Positions 59,537 through 64,000 of a DNA stretch of 64,000 nucleotides are shown piece by piece. The notes beneath the pieces are model-generated. The model did no database searches. It was not told the origin of the DNA and worked only from the letters and a program-made list of their open reading frames with translations. Both the position numbers and the translations under genes were made by a program. Origin of the DNA: DATBLE01 sp046734335 (GTDB taxonomy: Bacteria; Actinomycetota; Thermoleophilia; Gaiellales; Gaiellaceae). The stretch covers positions 1 through 64,000 of the forward strand of contig JBKPRA010000019.1 in NCBI GenBank assembly GCA_046734335.1. Reading direction: 5' to 3'. Each line of letters opens with the position of its first letter. The stretch's first letter is position 1.

Positions 59537-60280
59537 TCAGGCGGTCACCAGCGAGAAGAACCGGTCGTCCACGATCTCGGACGGCGGCGGGAAGGCGACC
59601 TTGGAGTGGCTCAGCCCGAGCTGCACGAGCGTCTCCGCCATCTTGATCGCCACAGGGCCCGGGTTGATGACAGGTACCGGCAGATGCTCCGCCATGTAGC
59701 CGCCCGCCTGGTGCATCGTCGTCGATCCGAGCAGGATCACATCGGCGCCGTCCTCGTCGATCGCCTTCTGTGCCTCGGCGGTCAGCGTCTCGAACATCTC
59801 GTTCTCCTTGCCCGTGAAGAGGGACTCGACATCGGGCGGGATATTCACCGAGCGGATCGAGGCGCACTTCTCGCGAAGGCGGTACAGGTCGAGGTTCTTC
59901 TCGTAGAGCGGCGCCCACTTGTCCCACATCGTCACGATCGAGAAGCGCTTGCCCAGGATGATCCCGACAGCGTACGAAACGAGGCCGGGGCCGAGGACGG
60001 GAATCGACAGCCGGGACCGCAGTGCCCAGAGGCCGGAGTCCGACATCGTGTCCATGACCACCGCTGCGAAGCCCTCTTCCTCGGCCCGGAGACCGGCCTC
60101 GGTGACGTACATGTCGAAGACCAGCGCGTCATAGGCCGAGTCGAGAAGGGCACCGGCGTTGCGGACGGGGACGCACTCGACCTCCGTCGCAGGGCCAAGG
60201 ATCTCCTCCGGCACCTGGGCCGCACGGTTGGCGACACCCTCGTCGTCGAACGGGAACGGGATGATGTACTTGATCCGCAA
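59537..60280 (-). CDS. Asp/Glu/hydantoin racemase-family homologue lacking both catalytic cysteines
   Basis: This 247-residue protein follows the Asp/Glu racemase fold (IKYIIPFPFDDEG, DALVFDMYVTEAG, SIPVLGPGLVSYAVG, ADVILLGSTTMHQAGGYMAE). The first catalytic Cys position reads Thr78 in MDTMSDSGL, and the second reads Ser186 in LGSTTM. Racemases, maleate isomerase and hydantoin racemase need these cysteines, so another reaction or a binding role is likely. The TTG start has GAGGAGG 5 nt before it and a full promoter upstream; longer frames would begin inside that promoter. Confidence 0.78.
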   Translation of the reverse strand: MRIKYIIPFPFDDEGVANRAAQVPEEILGPATEVECVPVRNAGALLDSAYDALVFDMYVTEAGLRAEEEGFAAVVMDTMSDSGLWALRSRLSIPVLGPGLVSYAVGIILGKRFSIVTMWDKWAPLYEKNLDLYRLREKCASIRSVNIPPDVESLFTGKENEMFETLTAEAQKAIDEDGADVILLGSTTMHQAGGYMAEHLPVPVINPGPVAIKMAETLVQLGLSHSKVAFPPPSEIVDDRFFSLVTA

Positions 60281-60310
60281 GGCTGCCTCCTCGATCGTCG
60301 CCGGTTGGCT

Positions 60311-60340
60311 CCTATAGGTCAGACTTTGGGCCCCTGTCAA
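60311..60340 (-). promoter_or_regulatory. Promoter of the racemase-like gene
   Basis: On the minus strand a consensus TTGACA, an 18-bp spacer and TATAGG lie about 30 nt before the TTG start, leaving room for the GAGGAGG ribosome-binding site. The -35 overlaps the Shine-Dalgarno of the divergent hydrolase gene (AAGGAG, 60339-60344). Confidence 0.65.
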
Positions 60341-60350
60341 GGAGAACGAG

Positions 60351-61181
60351 ATGCCCTACGCAGCGATCGAGGACGGAGTCCGGCTCTACTACGAGCTCAC
60401 CGGGCCCGAGGACGGGCCGATCGTCCTCCAGCTCGGCGGGGGCCTGTTCGGTCGGCACAACTTCGGACTCGTCAACGACGGCTTCCGCGAGCGCGGCTTC
60501 CGGCTGCTCTCGTTCGACGCACGCGGATACGGCGCCTCGTCGTGCCCGCGCGAGGCGTACACGATCGAGGGCTGGGCGGCCGACGCCGCCGCGCTCCTCG
60601 ATTCGGTCGGCTTCGACAGGGTGCTGGTCCACGGCACCTCGATGGGCGGGATGATCGCGATCGCCTTCACCGCCGTCCACCCCGAGCGGACGGTCGCCGG
60701 GTGTGCCGACGTCGCCTTCGCCAAGCCGGATCGCTACCGGCGGACCGTCTTCCGGGTCTGGCGGCGGATGGCCGAAGAGATGGCCTGGGACGAGTTCTCC
60801 GACCACGTGACCACGCAGGCTGTCGGCGCACGGTTCATGGAAAGCCCCGAGGGCGAGAACATCTTCCAGCTCGTACGGGACATCGTCGGCCTCAACGATC
60901 CGTACACCGTCCGTCAGGCCTGCCTGGCGATGGAGAACATGGATCTCTCGCCGCTGATCCCCAAGATCGAGCGGCCGCTGCTGATGACGAACGGAACTCA
61001 CGACGTCCTCTGTCCGCCCGATCTGGCGCCGAGCGGCCTCGGCGCGCGGAAGATGGCCGAGCTGAACGAGCACGTCGAGCTGGTCGAGTTCCCCGACATC
61101 GGCCATGCCGACCTGGTCGAGTGCCCGCAGGACGCGATCCGCATCGTCGGCGACTTCTTCGAGCGCGCGCTCGCCGCGTAG
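60351..61181 (+). CDS. Alpha/beta-hydrolase
   Basis: This 276-residue protein has the nucleophile elbow HGTSMGG (Ser97), an acid in NGTHDVLCPP and a His in DIGHADLVE, the full alpha/beta-hydrolase triad. The N-terminal YYELTGPEDGP segment is typical of esterase/lactonase-like members. Substrate unknown; a lactone or enol-lactone from the catabolic cluster is possible. AAGGAG lies 6 nt before the ATG. Confidence 0.85.
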   Translation: MPYAAIEDGVRLYYELTGPEDGPIVLQLGGGLFGRHNFGLVNDGFRERGFRLLSFDARGYGASSCPREAYTIEGWAADAAALLDSVGFDRVLVHGTSMGGMIAIAFTAVHPERTVAGCADVAFAKPDRYRRTVFRVWRRMAEEMAWDEFSDHVTTQAVGARFMESPEGENIFQLVRDIVGLNDPYTVRQACLAMENMDLSPLIPKIERPLLMTNGTHDVLCPPDLAPSGLGARKMAELNEHVELVEFPDIGHADLVECPQDAIRIVGDFFERALAA

Positions 61182-61185
61182 CCGC

Positions 61186-61587
61186 CTACTTCAGCGGGTT
61201 CGTCCCCGCCATCCAGATGATCACTCGGCTGAACTTCCCGTCCGCGTCGATGTCGAAGAAGTTGCAGTTGTGCATGTCGTTCTTCGTGCCGTCGACGAGC
61301 TCGCCGATGTAGCTCTGCTCGGTCGCGACCTTTCCCGACTCAGGCTCGACGACGATGTTCTTGATCTCGTGGAAGATCGAGACGGAGCCGTTGCAGAAGT
61401 CGGTGAACATGCGCCGGATCTCGTCGGCGCCGGAGAAAACCGCATGGTCGGTCTGCACGGTCAGCGTGGCGTCGTCGGCGAAGTGGGAGAGGATCGCGTC
61501 GACGTCCTTCGCGTCGACCGCCTTGAAGTAGCTGTCCGGCAAGGCCGCGAGCTGGTCGCGGGTCAGCGGCTGGGTCTGGGTGGCCAC
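61186..61587 (-). CDS. NTF2/SnoaL-like small protein
   Basis: This 133-residue protein (YFKAVDAKDVDAILSHFADD, HEIKNIVVEPESGKVATEQ) matches the NTF2-like cone fold used by SnoaL cyclases, ketosteroid isomerases and scavenging domains. It has acidic and aromatic residues lining the expected pocket but no decisive catalytic pair. GTG start with GAGGAGG 4 nt before it; a TAGACT -10 lies at 61626-61631. Function unknown. Confidence 0.7.
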   Translation of the reverse strand: MATQTQPLTRDQLAALPDSYFKAVDAKDVDAILSHFADDATLTVQTDHAVFSGADEIRRMFTDFCNGSVSIFHEIKNIVVEPESGKVATEQSYIGELVDGTKNDMHNCNFFDIDADGKFSRVIIWMAGTNPLK

Positions 61588-61656
61588 GATGCCTCCTCGA
61601 CTCGAATGTCAGACTTCCAGGCGCGAGTCTAACGCCGCGCGGCGGGGAGCGACGCG

Positions 61657-61977
61657 CTAGCCCGTGGCCGACTGGGCCTCGCCGGCCTTGTTCGGGCAGA
61701 CCTCTTGGTGCTCCGCAAGAAGAGCCGGGCCACGGTGCTTCTCCGTCACGGCGACCCAGCCGCAGGCCTCGCAAGCCACCTCCCGCTCAGCCGCCTTCAC
61801 GGCCCGCCGGGTGCGCGCCGCCTCGCCCGCAGGGCAATCATGTTCTTCGAATTCGCGAAGCGCCCAGCGCAGCGAGGGTCGCTCCCAACGTCGGCCGCAA
61901 ACACCACACGAAGCAACGCCGGGGTTGTCGAGTGCGGCCTCTGCCTCCTCGCGACGTTTCGCGCTGCCCCAAGCCAT
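61657..61977 (-). CDS. Small double zinc-binding protein of unknown function
   Basis: This 106-residue protein has two similar metal-binding halves: CGVCGRRWERPSLRWALREF ending in EEHDC, and CEACGWVAVTEKHRG ending in HQEVC. Each half gives Cys-x2-Cys plus His and Cys, so it probably binds two zinc ions. The ATG is fixed by a TAGAGT -10 box 7 nt upstream and the absence of a Shine-Dalgarno. No family recognised; nucleic-acid binding is possible. Confidence 0.65.
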   Translation of the reverse strand: MAWGSAKRREEAEAALDNPGVASCGVCGRRWERPSLRWALREFEEHDCPAGEAARTRRAVKAAEREVACEACGWVAVTEKHRGPALLAEHQEVCPNKAGEAQSATG

Positions 61978-61984
61978 CCCGCCG

Positions 61985-61990
61985 ACTCTA
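61985..61990 (-). promoter_or_regulatory. -10 box TAGAGT of the double zinc-binding gene
   Basis: TAGAGT on the minus strand ends 7 nt before the ATG, matching the leaderless pattern seen at several other genes in this window. Confidence 0.5.
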
Positions 61991-62027
61991 CCGCTTGCGC
62001 CTGAACGGCTCCGGTAGCTCCTCGCGC

Positions 62028-63041
62028 CTAGCCGATGATGCACACGGCCACGATCTCGGATTCGAGAGGCGTAAGCGTGTCACGAAAGAAAGCAATCCCG
62101 TCCAGCATTGCGGCATCGACGCCCTCCGCTGCCGTCTCGTTGAACTCCTCGTAATAGCGGCGAAGCACCGCCCCGTCGAACTCAATTGGATCGAGGCGCG
62201 CCAGGTAACGCTCACGGTGATCTGACGTGAGGACAAAGGCCGGGTCCGCTCGAGTCTGTGAGAGGACCAAGGCCGGCTGATCGTGGTCAGACTGCATGAG
62301 GTCGATCCCCTGCTCGTCGAGGTACGGCAACAGCGTCGCAAGAACGTAGCCAGACCAGCCGTATTCGATGCGAGTGATCGTCTCGCGGCCCAGGACATCC
62401 CAGAACTGATCCGACGTCCCAGAGAGAATGCGTTTCCGAGGGCCGGCAACGGCCTGCACGATGGGCAGCGCGGACTCAGAGATCACGAATGACTGACCAG
62501 TCGCGGACCCGCGTTTCGACCATGGTGTCCGCCTCGAGTCGCTCATCACGGTTCTGCAGTTTGCTAGGCGGAGCAATTCGTCGACCACGTGGTGGAGAGG
62601 CCGGGTAGCGTCTATATCTATGGCTCCGGCCGGTTTCTCATCGCTCCGATTTAGCTCGAGCATGAGTTCGAGTTCCTCGGGCTGCTTGCCAAAGTCATTA
62701 TTGGTGCGCCCTTGGAGGCGACGACGCATGGTGTCATCGTCGATACGGAGATTGAATATCTTGTCAAAATAGGGAAGAAAAAGGTCGCGATTACGACTGC
62801 ATCCACAGACAAATAACACTTGTGGTTCCGGATTCTCGAGTTCGCTAACAGCTTTTTGCTGGTCCCACATAGAGTTGTCGTGCTGAATGGGCCCACCTCG
62901 GAGACCGGTGTCAGGGTCGGCGTAGTACTTCCAAGCGCGGTCGGTGCTGATGGCCTTGTAGCCGCGTCGGATCAGTTCTTCGTAGACCGAGGATTTACCG
63001 GCACCGGACAATCCCTCCACCAAATAGTTCCGTTTAGCCAT
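62028..63041 (-). CDS. P-loop kinase-like protein with a C-terminal extension, in low-GC DNA
   Basis: This 337-residue protein begins with a P-loop kinase-like domain (LVEGLSGAGKSSVYEELIRR; Walker A at 10-17), matching the small AAA/nucleotide-kinase family whose members usually end near residue 170 (IDIDATRPLHHVVDELL). Residues 171-337 (EYGWSGYVLATLLPYLDEQG and onward to the end) are an extra domain I do not recognise. The first half is about 40-50% GC, far below its neighbours, with AT-ending codons, suggesting recent transfer. The 107 nt upstream are also AT-richer and hold no feature I can name. Confidence 0.6.
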   Translation of the reverse strand: MAKRNYLVEGLSGAGKSSVYEELIRRGYKAISTDRAWKYYADPDTGLRGGPIQHDNSMWDQQKAVSELENPEPQVLFVCGCSRNRDLFLPYFDKIFNLRIDDDTMRRRLQGRTNNDFGKQPEELELMLELNRSDEKPAGAIDIDATRPLHHVVDELLRLANCRTVMSDSRRTPWSKRGSATGQSFVISESALPIVQAVAGPRKRILSGTSDQFWDVLGRETITRIEYGWSGYVLATLLPYLDEQGIDLMQSDHDQPALVLSQTRADPAFVLTSDHRERYLARLDPIEFDGAVLRRYYEEFNETAAEGVDAAMLDGIAFFRDTLTPLESEIVAVCIIG

Positions 63042-63148
63042 GGTGTTGGTTTAAGACGTCGCGGCACCAAGTCCCATATTCACACTCTTTCCTTCAATCA
63101 GCATGCTGCCGAAGATGAAGAGCCGCTGATCTCACAGAGTGCGGAGAG

Positions 63149-64000
63149 CTACAGCGTCCGCCAGTGCTGGGCGATTTCGGCGCGGGTCGTCACCCACACG
63201 TTCTCGCGCGAGCGCACGTGGGAGAGGAAGCGGTCCAGCGCCCGCGCGCGGCCGGGCCGGCCGACGATCCGGCAGTGCAGGCCGACGTTCATCATCCGGC
63301 CTCCCTCCTCGTACAGCTGCTCGAACGTGTCAACGAGATAGGTGTAGAAGTCGTCGCCGGTCGCGAACCCGTTCGGGATCAGGAACTTCATGTCGTTCAC
63401 GTCGAGCGTGTACGGGATCACGAGGTGTTGCGTACCCGCGACATCGACCCAGAACGGGAGCTCGTCCGAATAGTCGTCGGAGTCGTAGAGGAAACCCCCA
63501 TCCTCGACGACCAGCCGCCGCGTGTTGTCCGAGGCCCGCCCGGTGTACCAGCCGACCGGGCGGACACCACATGCCTGCTCGATCGCCGCGATCGCCAGCC
63601 GCATGTGCTCCCGTTCTTCGTCCTCGGGCATCCCGGCGTAGTCGAACCAGCGCCAGCCGTGGCTCGCCACCTCCCAGCCGGCCTCGGCCATCGCCCGCCC
63701 CGCATCCGCGTTCTGCTCCAGCGCCCTCCCGACCGCGTAGACCGTCAGCGGCAGGCCGTGCTTCGTGAAGATGCGGTGAACCCGCCAGAAACCGACGCGG
63801 CTGCCGAACTCGAACCCGGACTCGGTGGTCAAGCTCCGCGCGCCGACGACCGGCGCAGCGCCGACCACCTCCTGAAGGTACGACTCCGACTCGGCGTCGC
63901 CCTCGAGGACCGAGCGCTCGCCGCCCTCCTCGTAGTTGAGGACGAAGCTGAGCGCGAGCCGAGCGCCGCCCGGCCAGCGCGGGTCGGCTGGGGTCGTGCC
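63149..64000 (-). CDS. puuE: Allantoinase of the polysaccharide-deacetylase type (PuuE), 5' end outside window
   Basis: The 283 visible residues match PuuE, the metal-independent allantoinase that opens allantoin to allantoate. Landmarks are GARLALSFVLNYEEGGERSV near the left end, then FTKHGLPLTVYAVGRAL, GWEVASHGWRWFDYAGM, GWYTGRASDNTRRL and a final HCRIVGRPGRARALDRFLS. The fold is that of NodB deacetylases. The open frame continues through the window edge without a start, so the gene is partial. It supplies allantoate for one of the M20 hydrolases. Confidence 0.9.
   Translation of the reverse strand, partial: GTTPADPRWPGGARLALSFVLNYEEGGERSVLEGDAESESYLQEVVGAAPVVGARSLTTESGFEFGSRVGFWRVHRIFTKHGLPLTVYAVGRALEQNADAGRAMAEAGWEVASHGWRWFDYAGMPEDEEREHMRLAIAAIEQACGVRPVGWYTGRASDNTRRLVVEDGGFLYDSDDYSDELPFWVDVAGTQHLVIPYTLDVNDMKFLIPNGFATGDDFYTYLVDTFEQLYEEGGRMMNVGLHCRIVGRPGRARALDRFLSHVRSRENVWVTTRAEIAQHWRTL

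Noticed and set aside
1..64000. CRISPR array, tRNA or insertion sequence
   Set aside because: No spaced direct repeats, no cloverleaf-like segment in any intergenic gap, and no transposase or terminal inverted repeats were seen.

Overview
This is a high-GC (roughly 70% by eye) bacterial chromosomal window of about 62 tightly packed genes. It has no tRNA, rRNA, insertion sequence or CRISPR array that I can see, and no gene-free stretch longer than 300 bases. Three traits suggest an actinobacterium, tentatively of the Thermoleophilia (Gaiella/Solirubrobacter-like) type: an F420-type LLM oxidoreductase, many GTG/TTG starts, and at least ten genes with a TANNNT -10 box (often TAGAGT) only 6-8 nt before the start codon, which predicts leaderless mRNAs. 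The lineage is an inference from content, not a database match.

Layout. 1-8.4 kb: an ATP-dependent hydantoinase/oxoprolinase pair (hyuAB) diverges from formate-tetrahydrofolate ligase (fhs) and a truncated cyclodeaminase-like gene. Then come an HTH-ClpN regulator with a striking operator/promoter, an EamA transporter coupled to an FAD amine oxidoreductase, and a class III aminotransferase. 8.4-12.2 kb: a secreted beta-helix protein and a Lia-like envelope-stress module (PspC/LiaF, PspC-fused histidine kinase, LuxR-type regulator). 12.3-24.1 kb: one long minus-strand run with two complete polyamine-type (Pot) ABC transporters, a third binding protein, an aminobutyraldehyde-type dehydrogenase and a glutamate-semialdehyde-aminomutase-like enzyme. 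24.1-27.7 kb: a small P-loop kinase, a GGDEF/HD-GYP protein and an LLM oxidoreductase.

27.8-34.5 kb: a sugar locus, probably for fructose, with a ROK kinase and LacI repressor on one strand and an frcBCA-type transporter, aldo-keto reductase and FrcK-like P-loop protein on the other. Four 12-bp LacI-type operators lie between them. 34.7-45.9 kb: two M20 ureide/N-carbamoyl hydrolases, an MMPL transporter, an FAD oxidoreductase, a ketopantoate-reductase-GAF fusion, acetamidase/formamidase, a cyclase-family hydrolase, a nitrilase-type carbamoyl hydrolase and small redox genes. 45.9-55.8 kb: a SHOCT membrane protein, a class II glutamine amidotransferase, a frameshifted glutamate decarboxylase, an ornithine-cyclodeaminase homologue, a third M20 hydrolase, aconitase, a second EamA transporter and a tartrate/malate-type dehydrogenase.

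55.9-64 kb: an isochorismatase-type carbamoyl amidase, dihydropyrimidinase/hydantoinase, an amidase with an overlapping 54-residue partner gene, FmdB, an Asp/Glu racemase homologue without its cysteines, several small enzymes, a low-GC kinase gene and the partial allantoinase puuE. Taken together the window is a nitrogen-scavenging region. Cyclic ureides (allantoin, hydantoins, dihydropyrimidines, possibly N-methylhydantoin from creatinine) and polyamines would be imported, ring-opened, decarbamoylated and deaminated. One-carbon units would be caught by fhs, and carbon skeletons would pass to the aminotransferase, dehydrogenase, aconitase and TtuC-like enzymes. Individual family calls are well supported; the pathway assignment is inference.
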